29,352 nt of DNA from Basidiobolus meristosporus CBS 931.73 (Eukaryota; Basidiobolomycota; Basidiobolomycetes; Basidiobolales; Basidiobolaceae). Location of the stretch: assembly GCA_002104905.1 (NCBI GenBank), contig MCFE01000868.1:1-29352 (forward strand). The letters run 5' to 3'. The notes below the pieces were generated by a model. The model was not told the DNA's origin, did not search any database, and was given only the letters and a program-made list of their open reading frames with translations. Below, piece after piece: positions 7,852 through 18,132 of the stretch. Made by a program: the position numbers and the translations under genes. How positions within the stretch are numbered: the first letter of the stretch is position 1; every line of letters starts with the position of its first letter.

Positions 7852-10335
7852 GGTTGAGAGAGAGGAGGTACGCGCCAAAAAGTGTGCCGCTACAGCTTCC
7901 AGTAGCGAGATAATATACCGGTAGAGCACCCAGGGAACAAAGGTAAAGTAGCACAGGGTAGAGTTCCAAAGGGATAAAAGGGAGGTATGGGTGATTAGTA
8001 ACAGGTTTGACTGGAAATGGGGTATTTTGAATGAGATTTTTCAAACCATTTTATGTACTCGGAGTTGGCCTAATTTGGGTAATTTCAAAAAGCAAACCCC
8101 AGGCCAACTATAGTAAATTGGAAAATGCTTATGCAATAGCTTGTCAGAGGTGGTAGTGCTTCTCGAATAGGAACACACGTCTAGCTGGTAGAAATATACG
8201 GAGCAAACAATCACCAAGATTAATTTTAGGGGACATTGAAATCATTCATCCAATACCGCAGGCGAACCTCCAATGAATATGTAGTGGGAATTTCTCATCA
8301 CACGTTTACCATATCCATACCCTTTGTGACCTAGGGATACCCAATTAGAGTGTCCCAAAGGAATACAAGCCTTTACTTACCCAAATGAAAAGACGCCGAG
8401 AGACCAAGCTTGTCACACATGGTCGCAATGCTTTTTGAACCCCTCAGGGTACTCGACCAGCTAAGAGGCTATGATAGAGAATTACCTCTACAAGACGTAT
8501 CTACGATAGGCTAGAGTAGACATTTCCGGGAATGCACTAATGGTTGGTGATTTCTTTACAATCATCCAACCAGAGCAGATGATTCCAGATTCCAAGCTGT
8601 AATTGGAACAGACTCCTTATGTTTCCGAGTTTACCCACAGATAGCCCATGCCTTTGGTTCTCTAGCTAGTGATTTGCAATGGAATACGTGTTTTCCATCT
8701 TGGTGGACCGTCTTCTTTACCGTTCAAAGGTAAAATGTGCGATACTATTCGGTTAATCTACTATAAACCTATTCGGCGTTTGGCACGCATTCACTATGAC
8801 AAGCGGTTTACAGCTGCATCACGGAAACACCGTCCGAATGTGAGCATAATGGACTTCGCACCAAACATCAACAACCTCAATGCCCTGGCGCGATATGAAT
8901 ATTTGTATATTCCAGACTGTCGAAAATAGAACAAGCCCCAGGACTTTCCGTATTTACTTTGTATCCAATGGGCTATTGGGTATTATTGAAAGCTATCTAA
9001 TTAGGCTTTGGGTGAAAGATTAACATTGACAAGCCATACAGTTTATCTAGTATCAATACTTCATCTCCATGGTAAGATATTTGTTTTCATTATTTTCAAT
9101 AGATACCTACGCAGAATTTGGTGGTTTCAATGTAACTGATAGTATGAGAGGGTTATGAGTTGAGCCATCAAATTAAATGATTACTGGTGGTAATATTTTT
9201 CCAATGAGCTTGGAGGATGTTTTGGATGTCTGGATAATGGAACCAATGTTTGGTGCTCTTCAACTTCTGGCCAGAATGGCACATATCGCATCTATGCTAT
9301 ATTGCTAATAAATTTCGGTCTGGGAGTCTCGAGTACTGAACTCTTCTATGTAATGTACATTCCTCTGTAAATATAGTTTGAAAGTAATGGCTGTACGAGT
9401 GATGTTACTGCTAAGCAGTGTTGATTACAATTGCTTGGACTAGTGATTTACGTAATAATCAGCTCGATAATCTACGTCATTCTCAAGGATATCGATATCT
9501 CGTAAAGTTCGTTTTTAACACGAGTACGGTAAGATCCGAAAGATGCATGGGTAATTGACACCGGTAGCACAATCGAAACCTTATCAGTATTAGCGTTAAA
9601 ACCGTGTACACCTAATTTTGGTTGGGAGCTGAGAATGATGATCAATAGAATCTTCCAAAGACCAGATTTGTATGTTCATTTATTATTGACATTCATAGGG
9701 TAGAATGCCTGAGATATAGCACAGTCATTTTATTTACTGTATTCATTTTGTAACAGTGTATATATCTAGAACCATAGTGGGAGCAGTAGTTCTCACATCC
9801 GTGGAGTGCTACATTTCATTATTGAGCGGTTTCATATCTTATATTGTATAGAGTACCAGCCATATATTCTGATTTTGTACGTTTCGAGGCACATCAGAAG
9901 CTTAAATATCTGGTTTATTCGGATGACCTTATAATCTTAGAATATGGCCTTGTAATTCGTTGGTTATTGGCTCTGTACAAAGAACAGGTAGCTTATTTAC
10001 CTATACTAAATTTCAAACGGTTACACACCAACCTTAAACTCGTATGACGAGTAATGACAATCAAGTATTGGGAGAATAGCCATAAGTGTGCTTCGAAGTT
10101 GCCATGGACTTCACTAAATTGTACTTATCTAACTCCTAAAGTCGTAGCTCGTGCCACACATACACAGATACATGTGATAACTCTAGGCGTTTCTTTGATT
10201 GGTAGTGAATCATCATTTTGAAAATATATCCCATCTTTATTGATTTAGGAAGCTAGCTCTGGTTGACATCTACTATAATCGGCATCCCTTCAAGTGACCT
10301 GGGAATTAGCAGTAATATTGAAGGCCGAATTTTCA
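7852..10335. other. Long stretch without recognised genes
   Basis: About 2.5 kb of AT-rich DNA between the BED-finger start and the amino-acid transporter promoter. The longest frames (for example 8669-8929 and 9844-10047 on the plus strand) have non-ATG starts, no domain and no splice context. I found no tRNA and no intact transposable element here. Confidence 0.5.
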
Positions 10336-10343
10336 TATAAATA
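10336..10343 (+). promoter_or_regulatory. TATA box TATAAATA of amino-acid transporter gene
   Basis: A consensus TATAAATA 59 bp before the transporter ATG, which fits a leader of roughly 30 nt. Confidence 0.65.
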
Positions 10344-10401
10344 CTGCCGCATACCCTTCCAAAGCAAAATAAGCGTTGCTCATACAATCTACACAACTCA
10401 A

Positions 10402-11943
10402 ATGTCTAGCGATCAAAAGGCCGAAGTAGCACAATATGTGGATGGAAAGTCCTGGTGGAGGAAGCTTTTTACTCTGAAAAACGTTGATAACCTTCGTTCC
10501 CGAGCGGAGAGCTCTGAAATGAGCCGCTCCTTGTCCGCCTTTGACCTAACGGCAATCGGAGTTGGTGCTATTATTGGTACTGGAATTTTTGTACTTACAG
10601 GCACTGCAGCTGCACAGAACGCAGGGCCAGCTGTAGTTTTGTCGTTTGCAGTGGCTGGAGTTGCGGCCGGCACAGCAGCCATGGCTTACTCTGAAATGGC
10701 GTGCATGATTCCCGTCTCCGGATCAGCTTACACTTACTCATATGCTACCATGGGCGAGTTGGTTGGGTGGATTATTGGTTGGGATCTGATTCTCGAATAC
10801 TTGGTCGGTGCCGCTACTGTTTCTGTTGGATGGTCCGGATACTTCGTAAAATTCTGTGAAAGCGCCTTCAATTGGCAGCTTGATAAAAGATGGGTGGATT
10901 CTCCTGTCATATTTGACGCAAAGACGAATTCATTCGAAGTAACCGGGAATTATATCAATCTTCCAGCTTCGGTGGTTTCACTAGTTGTCACTGGACTCCT
11001 CTGCTTCGGTATCAGAGAATCTGCCAGGGCTAATGCCGTTATGGTGTGCATCAAGACGCTGGTGATCCTCTTGTTCATTTTTGCTTGTATCAAGTACGTT
11101 GAGCCTAGTAATTATACACCATTCGTCCCAGAGAACGAGGGAAGTTTCAGCAAATATGGCGCTACTGGAGTTCTAGCAGGTGCCACAAGAGTTTTCTTCT
11201 CGTACATCGGGTTTGATGCAGTTTCAACTGCTGCACAAGAAGCAAAAAATCCTCAACGCGACCTTCCTATTGGTATCTGCTCTTCGTTGATTCTCTGCAC
11301 AATACTCTATGTTGCAGTATGCGTAGTTATGACTGGTGTGGTTCCCTTCAGAGAATTGAATTCATCAGCACCCATCAATGTTGTCATTGGATATACTGGC
11401 ATGAGGTGGTTAGGAATCATTGTATCATTGGGGATCCTATTTGGTCTAACCTCGGTGATGCTTGTATTGTTAATCGCTCAGCCGCGTATCTTCTACTCCA
11501 TGGCTCTTGATGGTCTATTCCCGAAGTTTGCAGCTAAACTTCACCCCAAGTACAAAACTCCTTGGTCCACTACCCTAATTTCAGGACTTTTCTGTGCCGT
11601 GGCCGGCGGAGTTTTGCCAGTCGATGTTCTGGGAGAGATGACATCTGTTGGGACATTGTTTGCCTTCGCGTTAGTCAACATTGGTGTAACTATCTTACGA
11701 GTGAAGAGACCTGATCTTCCTCGTAAGTTCAAAGTTCCACTTGGTCCTTATCTGTTTCCTGGCCTTGGTGCCATTATGTCAGTGGGATTAATCGCCACCG
11801 CTTCAGCTCATACTCTGCTCCGACTCTTTGTTTGGATGGGACTCGGTGTTCTAATCTATTTCTGCTATGGCCGTACACATTCAGTAATCAATAATCCTCA
11901 CCGTGCAGCTGAATTCCATGATATCGAGAAAGTTGATATCTAA
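10402..11943 (+). CDS. Cationic amino-acid transporter (CAT/SLC7-type, APC superfamily)
   Basis: Probable plasma-membrane or vacuolar importer of cationic or other amino acids. Single exon of 513 aa. ATG at 10402 is the first ATG in frame and lies 59 bp after a TATA box; the frame upstream opens only with GTG. After a hydrophilic N-terminus the protein shows the APC/CAT hallmark G-V-G-A-I-I-G-T-G-I-F-V-L-T-G (about residues 53-67), the conserved Y-S-E-M (TM3) and the C-M-I-P-V-S-G-S-A-Y-T-Y-S-Y loop, then about twelve hydrophobic spans in all. The F-F-S-Y-I-G-F-D-A-V-S-T segment and the E-A-K-N-P-Q-R-D-L-P-I-G-I loop are diagnostic of the CAT subfamily. It lacks the last two spans of animal CATs (14 TM), like fungal and bacterial forms. 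Intron-free, unlike most neighbours. Substrate not determinable from sequence. Confidence 0.95.
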   Translation: MSSDQKAEVAQYVDGKSWWRKLFTLKNVDNLRSRAESSEMSRSLSAFDLTAIGVGAIIGTGIFVLTGTAAAQNAGPAVVLSFAVAGVAAGTAAMAYSEMACMIPVSGSAYTYSYATMGELVGWIIGWDLILEYLVGAATVSVGWSGYFVKFCESAFNWQLDKRWVDSPVIFDAKTNSFEVTGNYINLPASVVSLVVTGLLCFGIRESARANAVMVCIKTLVILLFIFACIKYVEPSNYTPFVPENEGSFSKYGATGVLAGATRVFFSYIGFDAVSTAAQEAKNPQRDLPIGICSSLILCTILYVAVCVVMTGVVPFRELNSSAPINVVIGYTGMRWLGIIVSLGILFGLTSVMLVLLIAQPRIFYSMALDGLFPKFAAKLHPKYKTPWSTTLISGLFCAVAGGVLPVDVLGEMTSVGTLFAFALVNIGVTILRVKRPDLPRKFKVPLGPYLFPGLGAIMSVGLIATASAHTLLRLFVWMGLGVLIYFCYGRTHSVINNPHRAAEFHDIEKVDI

Positions 11944-12041
11944 CTTGGGTAGCTTTTTCACAACCACATCGTTAATGATCCATGTTACATATCGACAGGT
12001 GCCAAAGCGTAGCAATGTTTCTAATCATCTTGAAATCCATT

Positions 12042-12047
12042 AATAAA
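12042..12047 (+). terminator. Probable polyadenylation signal of amino-acid transporter gene
   Basis: AATAAA about 100 bp after the stop codon. Confidence 0.45.
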
Positions 12048-13239
12048 ATCAACTATCCTATATATACATATCTTTAATAGAAACGGGAAACATCTGAAAT
12101 TGAAGAATATCCATAGCCACAAATTCATGGCGATTTGGTTTTCTCGAGAACTCGAATTAGAAAAGATCGCTAGTGGTTATCATTGCATTTCATAATTTGA
12201 GATCATCCATACCTTCCGGCGCTAGATAGAGTACGACTCGCTAACCAGTATTTACAAGTACGTGATGTCAATTTTAGATTGCTTGCAGACTATCATCAGA
12301 CTCGAAATTGTGGAGCCAACGCATGCTATTATCACAGTGGCTGCCATCAAACATGGTGGTGGCCTTAGACACTAAGTACTTTCTCAAACCGTCTAGGTAG
12401 CTGCTTCGTTATCACCAAAATCCAGGTGGCTTTCACTATCTACATTACTGGACACGTGAGGTAGAATAATATAAGATGACCACATTAGGGTCTTGATTGA
12501 ATTCTTGCGCATGTGCCTCAATAGTAGGATTCTTACAAATCAGTACTTGCATCTATCCAATCTTGTGAACTCCTCATCATTTCCGCTTAATGGAAGGTTC
12601 CATGTGTTTGGTGCGCGCGAAATTTAGCCTGTACGAAGCTCTGGCGTGGATCATATGATTGCGATATATTCCTCGGCTTTTTCCAAATATGACGAATGTC
12701 GACTGGTCGCAAGGACGTTCGTTTAGAGGATTCGTGTGAAGAAAGTGGTGGGAACTTCCCTTGGGATAGATTGGATTCCTGCGTATCTCCACATCAGTCA
12801 ACTGGTTTGTGGTAAATGACACTCGACCCGTTGAGGCGAATAGTATATTACGTAACGTTTATTCATACGAGGGCGACGTTTATTACTGCAGGTTGGAATT
12901 CGTAAATAACGCTTTTGTAAATAACATGCCTGAAAATCAACACAGTAATTAATACGAAGTTTCTTTCCGATGCTATATGATAAGTAAAATGTCTAAATCA
13001 AAGGTATTGGTGATTGAATTCAAAGTGAATGTGGAAATAGGAGTCTAAAAGCATTCATACCGTGTAGCCGCCTAATCCCTGGGTATCTCCCAGAATTCTT
13101 CATCGCGGCAAGCGAATTGTGTAAACCCCTTACATACAACATAATAGCTGGGATTGAGATTTTCAAAGTGTATTGAGGATGATCCTTGGCAGATGCAATC
13201 CATTGACTGGTCGTCTATGGAAGATGATACTAGATACTG
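12048..13239. other. Intergenic stretch, no gene assigned
   Basis: No gene recognised. The minus strand is open from about 12858 to 12577 (about 93 codons) with no ATG near its start and no known domain. A CACGTG occurs at 12453-12458. Two pairs of short direct repeats cluster at 12855-12925 (separate entry). Confidence 0.4.
12855..12925. repeat. Cluster of paired short repeats (ACGTTTATT x2, GTAAATAAC x2)
   Basis: ACGTTTATT occurs at 12855-12863 and 12876-12884 (21 bp apart). GTAAATAAC occurs at 12902-12910 and 12917-12925 (15 bp apart). GTAAATA resembles the forkhead core RTAAAYA. It could be a regulatory cluster, but there is no recognised gene immediately beside it. Confidence 0.35.
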
Positions 13240-13575
13240 CTAGCTGGTGTTTTTGTTTTCCGTCATCTGCGTAATAGGCCGAACATATAATCCACAACAC
13301 TCGCTGAACCATTGGAGAAAGCCCTCCACATGCATGCCCACTTGGATAAAGATCATCATTGACGCAGATAATAATAAATCCCAGTGGCTGTGATTACCAA
13401 GGGCAAAACCTATTATCGATCTTTTGTACTTTAGCTGGCATAGTAACAACAGAGTGAGAGCATGGATTGCGACTTTCCGAATATGATTCGGAAGCCAGCT
13501 CCCATTGTAGTCTCCCCCGCTTTTGACTTGTCCCCAGATTCTCAAGTTGTTGATTACGACCAATGCAGTAGCCAT
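13240..13575 (-). CDS. Hypothetical ORF with hydrophobic segments, unrecognised
   Basis: A minus-strand frame from ATG 13575 would encode 111 aa with two hydrophobic stretches (about residues 38-50 and 70-85). A second overlapping minus-strand frame also starts with an ATG (13657) and runs 87 codons to 13394 with hydrophilic text, so only one of the two, or neither, can be real. No family recognised. The candidate is divergent from the AIG1-like gene. Treat as doubtful. Confidence 0.2.
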   Translation of the reverse strand: MATALVVINNLRIWGQVKSGGDYNGSWLPNHIRKVAIHALTLLLLCQLKYKRSIIGFALGNHSHWDLLLSASMMIFIQVGMHVEGFLQWFSECCGLYVRPITQMTENKNTS

Positions 13576-13692
13576 AATGATCACTGCTATTGAATTGTTT
13601 ACCAGTCAATATATAGATACTGACCATTATTACTGTGCAGGGTACATCCTCATTCATGTTCGGAATTTATGGATTTCCAGGATGAAATAGAG

Positions 13693-13700
13693 TTTATATA
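13693..13700 (+). promoter_or_regulatory. TATA-like box of AIG1/rolling-stone-like gene
   Basis: TTTATATA 76 bp upstream of the predicted ATG at 13776. Confidence 0.5.
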
Positions 13701-13775
13701 GTGTGGGATCGCCGTGTCAGCCAGTTCAGACAACAGAGTCCCCATTTCATTAATCACTTCGATTCTGCCATTAGA

Positions 13776-14781
13776 ATGAGTATGCTTCCAAAGCCAGTCA
13801 CTACCCAGGTCAAGCAGCATCCCAGTCTGCCCGATCTGGTTACCTCGTATTTTGTATCTCCTAAAGGCCTTGCTATTTTTCGTGGATTAGCCTGCTCCTA
13901 CGCAATCATTTCCTTTATATGTAACCTGGTGAATTATCGGAATGCCTTGCTACAGTTTTTCACGCAATTCGCCTGCTTGGCCTATGTAGGGTTGATTGGA
14001 TATTTGATGGTAAATTTGCTCCCTCCTTTTGCTGTGATCCCTTGCTACGAATGCATCTGACCACCATGCTTATTGCCACAGATTTCTCTCCGGCTGTCGT
14101 ATCTATATCTCCGAAACCCTAATGATGAGCTCCAAAGTTCTATTATGAGAAACCGTTCTGGTGTTCGCTTTGCTTACTCCCTACTATATGCTACCACTCA
14201 AGTCTTTCATACGGTCATCCCTATCATATATTGGACAGTGATCATGCGTGTTGGGTTTGAGCACAGAGGTGGCTATCAATTCTGGTTGAGCTTATCGCTC
14301 CATGGGGGAAATTTTGTCATCACTCTGATCGAAATGTGCCTGAATAAGGTGCAGGTAAGCTGGACCCAGCTCCCTTTCCTACTCCTTGTTGTGATAATGT
14401 ATTTTGGGCTGTCCTGGATCTACTACACATTGTAAGTACAGGTGCTGTAATTCTGCTACCCCTCACATACTCACTATTATTCTCTATAGCACTGGGCATT
14501 CGTTGTATGCCACGACCAGTGAGCCCAATGTCTACAGCGCTCTTATCATGCGATACGCTCTGGTACTTGGGATCTTTGTTGTGGTATTCGTTGTTATATA
14601 TGGCCTTCATAAGGTGCGGACTAGCCTGGGTAAAAATTTGGAAGAGAGCGATGTGCAGACTGAGGTGATTATCGTGGAAGACTTTCCTACAGAGCCCAAA
14701 CCAGCCTCGCTCAGCAATCGATCAGTCTTTCCACCAGCTAGTCAGGCACAAGCATTCAGCCATATCTTGACCTTTTTTTAA
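13776..14781 (+). CDS. Rolling-stone/AIG1-like multispan membrane protein, three exons
   Basis: Predicted integral membrane protein of 291 aa. Exons are 13776-14009, 14082-14431 and 14490-14781; introns of 72 bp (GTAAAT, branch CTGAC, CACAG) and 58 bp (GTAAGT, CTATAG) restore one frame. About six hydrophobic spans alternate with short loops. In the middle, a V-I-P-I-I-Y-W-T segment precedes a loop with L-H-G-G-N followed by a span and I-E-M, then Y-F-G-L-S-W-I-Y-Y. This spacing (polar His/Asn in mid-membrane, later aromatic W-x-Y) resembles the FAR-17a/AIG1 and rolling-stone families. AIG1-type proteins hydrolyse fatty-acid esters of hydroxy fatty acids using Thr and His, but whether the catalytic Thr is conserved here I cannot say. 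The C-terminal 70 residues are hydrophilic and acidic. A second ATG lies two codons downstream. Gene model good, family moderate. Confidence 0.75.
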
Positions 14782-15419
14782 TTTAACGACCCTACTCAGG
14801 AATCATACATAGTGCACGGGCATTCCCGCTTTGCAGTTGATTATTGAATCAAGGGCATTCCATTATACTCGAACTGGTCCAACAATGACCTCGGTTCATT
14901 CTCAGAAATGTTTTTATTATGAGGATTCTTTTATTATTCATTTATTTCTATATCCATACACCACATCAACAGCATAGACATGACACTTATCAATTATTAA
15001 ACTCATCTACAAAGCACCTGTATCGAGGCCTGAAACCTGATTCTAAAATGCTCTGTGTGCTGCGCCCAGCAACCTGCTAGCCCAGGCGGACGCAAAGCAT
15101 GTCATCTTCAGCCGCAAGGTATGGAGCGTCTGTGCTGACACCAGTCGGACTACCTCCCCAGCTGTGATTCTCTACGGCTGGGCCAAAACAAGGAGACAGT
15201 AAGCATTGGATAGTGCCATCTCATACACTCATCAAACCTTTAGCAGAGACAATAACATGTACGCACACCATCTCCATTAATTATTTTAGTGTACCAACAG
15301 GACTATTCTTCCACTGATTATTTCTTTTTGCCTACGCTGGCCAATCATCAAATGGCCCCATAACCAGGCAGAATTTTAAGTGTAAATCTTTGTGAGCGTA
15401 CAAGCTGCACACTCCCAAC
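14782..15419. other. Intergenic stretch containing a GC-rich island (15056-15190)
   Basis: Mostly AT-rich 3' flank of the AIG1-like gene and 5' flank of the Myb gene. The island at about 15056-15190 is much GC-richer and open on both strands. The minus-strand frame follows an acceptor-like TTTTGGCCCAG (ending 15180) and ends at TAG 15077 after acidic, Gly/Ser-rich text. The plus-strand frame ends at TAA near 15202. I cannot name either product. It may be an exon of a small gene divergent from Myb. Confidence 0.35.
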
Positions 15420-16473
15420 ATGCTTCAAGCCATTTTTAAGACGCGTATGTATAGTAGAGAACCACACTACTTGATTACCCTCCAACGTTTCCATATTAAC
15501 GTAAAAGGATTTCTCCCATCTTATCTATCTAGGGCCAATCCTCCTACGCGTCAACCTCACCTTTATCAAGACCCCATTCACTGCATCTCGCCAGCTTAGC
15601 GAAAAGATCTCCTGTCCGGACCCCGACGAATTTGTCAAAAGAAATTCTTGGAGAAAGAAGGCACTTAAAACCCAGCCAAAGGGAAAACGCATTCTTCGAA
15701 AATGGACCGAGGAAGACCGTGAAAACCTGCTCTATGCCGTCAACAAGTATGGAAAACGTTGGAGCTTTATAGCCGGCACATTTTTCTCGGACAGAAGCCC
15801 GAATTCGTGCTACCAGATGTATCTGAACTTGAAAAGCTCTTACAAGAAGGGACCTTGGACCGATGAGGAAGACGAAAGCTTGAAAACTCTATCGTCGATG
15901 GAACAATATACCGGCCAGTGGAAAATCATTTCCGAGGCATTAAATCGCTCTCCTGCAAGCTGCTATCATCGGTGGCATACCCGGTTCAAACCGGACATCA
16001 AGACCGGTCGCTGGACGGAAGAGGAGGATATGGCTCTTTTGGAAGGTGTGAAAAAGTACGGACGGGATTGGGAGAAGATTGTGAAGGATATCCCAGGAAG
16101 ATCAGGCAGACATGCATTACTTCGATACGACAAATTTATTTGCCCGAACACAAACCGCGGTAAATGGACTCCGGAAGAAGATCAACTGATTCTACAAGAG
16201 TTTGAAAAGCACGGCAGAAGTTGGACCAAGATTGCTGAATCAATCCCCAATAGAACGCCTTTTCAGGTTCAAGCAAGATACGACACCAATGTAAATCCAA
16301 AGATCAAAAAAGGCCGTTGGACACCAGAGGAAAGCGACCGTTTGCTTGAATTAGTTGCAAAGTATGGCCATGACTGGACACGTGTGTCACAAGAACTTGC
16401 TACCAAGAGCAACATGCAAGCCCTTCTTCGCTACAACTATCTACGCAGCAAACAGAAAAAGGAAGCCAATTAG
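15420..16473 (+). CDS. Five-repeat Myb/SANT protein with probable mitochondrial presequence
   Basis: Predicted DNA-binding protein of 321 aa. Exon 1 (15420-15444, 25 nt) and exon 2 (15533-16473) are joined across an 88-bp intron (GTATGT...ATCTAG), giving M-L-Q-A-I-F-K-T-R-P-I-L-L-R-V-N. The first 31 residues contain five Lys/Arg, no Asp/Glu and alternating hydrophobics, typical of a cleavable matrix-targeting presequence; R28 fits an MPP R-2 site. Five tandem Myb repeats follow, each with the W-T-x-E-E-D type start: about residues 80-130, 132-182, 184-233, 235-284 and 286-317. In repeats 3-5 the second and third tryptophans are partly replaced (often Tyr or Leu near the recognition helix), as in c-Myb/SNAPC4-like repeats. 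No other domain is present. If imported, it would act on mtDNA (transcription, maintenance or packaging); otherwise it is a nuclear SNAPC4/Bas1-like factor. It converges with the mitochondrial RRM gene downstream. Confidence 0.88.
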
Positions 16474-16559
16474 AATAGGCTTTTATCAGAAAACGGTCCT
16501 CACTGGTTATACTAACCTCTTGCATATTCGATAAATCTGACGATACACCATTTCTTTAG

Positions 16560-16565
16560 AATAAA
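16560..16565 (+). terminator. Probable polyadenylation signal of Myb gene
   Basis: AATAAA 87 bp after the Myb stop codon. Confidence 0.5.
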
Positions 16566-17043
16566 TGTTTATACAATGGTACTATTTTGGCGTGGACTAG
16601 AGCTGATCTAAAACGTTTACCATTAAGAACACCGTCGTGGCCACTTGCTTTATTCTAATTAAGAGCCTATCGTACCAGCTCGAAAACCTTCCATCCAAGA
16701 AAAGCTATGGATTTGCCTGCTCCATTACCAATTTACCTCAGTGCAACCACTAATTCGAGCACCGTCTATCACTATCCAATAAAATTGTTCATGACACTCT
16801 GTCTTCAAATGAATCCAACACTGAAACGATACAACCAACCTCATCAACTGCAATGGATATGGAAAGATTGTTTATTAATCTTAGCCTCATACTAGCAAAA
16901 CTAAGATCAGAGGCATATGACCAAGAGCTGAGGTAATGTATGTGACAAAGTGCAATACAGATGGAATGATTTTAAAAGAAATTGGCCCTCACCAGCATGC
17001 AATATGCTCTATATATTCGTCTAGAGGTGCACCTCCCTGGCAT
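16566..17043. other. 3' flanks of two convergent genes
   Basis: No gene recognised. It contains TTTATT on the plus strand at 16871-16876 (AATAAA on the minus strand), a possible polyadenylation signal of the RRM gene. Confidence 0.4.
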
Positions 17044-17406
17044 TTAGAAGTCGTTTTGCTCACGATTGAAACGAGGACGGTCGTTAAAGGTACGAGGAGC
17101 TCTGGGGCGACTTTGAGCTTCGCTGACACGAAGATCGCGTCCATTGAAGCTATGGCCGTTGAGGGACTCAATAGCCTTGGGTGCGGCATCCTCATCGATT
17201 TCGACGAAACCGAAGCCCTTCATACGACCAGAATCGTCAAGAGGAAGGCGAACATTCTCAACTGGACCGTATTGTCCAAACAGATCTTGGAGTTCTTGTT
17301 GACTAGTACCCCAGGGGATGTTACCGACGAAGCAGGTCTTGGTTCCGTAAGCACGAGCCAAGTTTAATGGAAGTGCGTTTCTGGTAAGTCGGGCGAGGGC
17401 GTTCAT
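17044..17406 (-). CDS. Mitochondrial-type RRM RNA-binding protein
   Basis: Single-exon protein of 120 aa: presequence, one RRM, basic tail. Residues 1-20 (M-N-A-L-A-R-L-T-R-N-A-L-P-L-N-L-A-R-A-Y) carry Arg at 6, 9 and 18 and no acidic residue, a good matrix-targeting signal with a likely cleavage next to R18. The RRM spans about 24-100, with RNP2 C-F-V-G-N-I at 25-30 and RNP1 K-G-F-G-F-V-E-I at 63-70. The last ~20 residues are Arg/Pro/Asn-rich. The architecture is that of small organellar glycine-rich-type RRM proteins acting in mitochondrial RNA processing or stability. ATG at 17406 begins the presequence, so this start is firm. It is divergent from NDUFA13 and convergent with the Myb gene. 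Confidence 0.92.
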   Translation of the reverse strand: MNALARLTRNALPLNLARAYGTKTCFVGNIPWGTSQQELQDLFGQYGPVENVRLPLDDSGRMKGFGFVEIDEDAAPKAIESLNGHSFNGRDLRVSEAQSRPRAPRTFNDRPRFNREQNDF

Positions 17407-18132
17407 GTTAGGACTGGTGAAACAAAGCGATTACTGCTAGCAGGAACCAAAAGCTTTGTATTTGAATAAACAGCAGTCAGGTGATTATGTGTTGCTACGG
17501 GGGGTCAACAAAATTTTCAAGAGAGCCTATATCCTTATTATTGGATGCATGAATTCAGTTTAGCCTAATAACCAATGATTACCAGTCACTTTAAGTCTAG
17601 GCAAACTTCTATGTATTAATTAAGATGTATTATCCTGCACAGGAGAATTTTGCTTGTTTGTTCGGTAAAAGATGGCGAGAATCATATTCGGTTGACTAGT
17701 TGACACACAAGCTTGGACGATATGCATATTTTCCAGGAGTCGATCACCACAGATGGTTTATACATGAGTATCATCCGTTAACCATCCTTGAATAACATTT
17801 CACCTAGTATTTTGTGTATTTAAGCACACACTACAGCATTGGTAGAGTACGAAAATCAATTGCTGTGGGTGTGAAATTCCGTGGGGAACCACCTTGATTT
17901 TATATTTTTTGAGTATTTGATCTAAACAAATCTCAATCAGTTTGGGGAAAAGGGGAGAGTTGGCTGTTATTTTTTGGTGAGTTCGCGGGGTTGAATCCGC
18001 CTTTTAGTCACGTGGAGGGCCGGTAATCTCAAGTAACAGCTTTGGACTGGCAGCGAACGTCTATTTGGCTGTTTACGAATTCCCCTTCTCATACATTCAC
18101 CTCTCGTGCTCACAACAATTTCACCGTGAATC
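17407..18132. other. Divergent intergenic region between RRM and NDUFA13 genes
   Basis: A 726-bp region that should carry both promoters. It holds no recognised gene. The notable element is GTCACGTG at 18007-18014. Confidence 0.5.
18007..18014. promoter_or_regulatory. Cbf1-type E-box GTCACGTG upstream of NDUFA13
   Basis: GTCACGTG matches the consensus RTCACRTG of fungal Cbf1-class bHLH factors and sits 119 bp before the NDUFA13 ATG. Cbf1-like factors control respiratory genes in some yeasts; its use here is inferred. Confidence 0.45.

Noticed and set aside
8669-8929. 86-codon plus-strand frame
   Set aside because: No ATG-driven start with promoter context, no domain and no splice signals; length is within random expectation.
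9844-10047. Plus-strand frame with Y-S-D-D flanked by hydrophobics, like the reverse-transcriptase active site
   Set aside because: No other RT motif is present, the start is non-ATG, and the flanks do not match any retroelement. A four-residue match is expected by chance.
10413-10682. 89-codon minus-strand Ala/Pro-rich frame
   Set aside because: Antisense shadow of the amino-acid transporter.
17960-18000. GGGGTTGAATCCGCC, resembling a tRNA T-arm
   Set aside because: The stem-loop geometry is wrong (4-bp stem, 8-nt loop) and no acceptor, D or anticodon arms can be folded around it.
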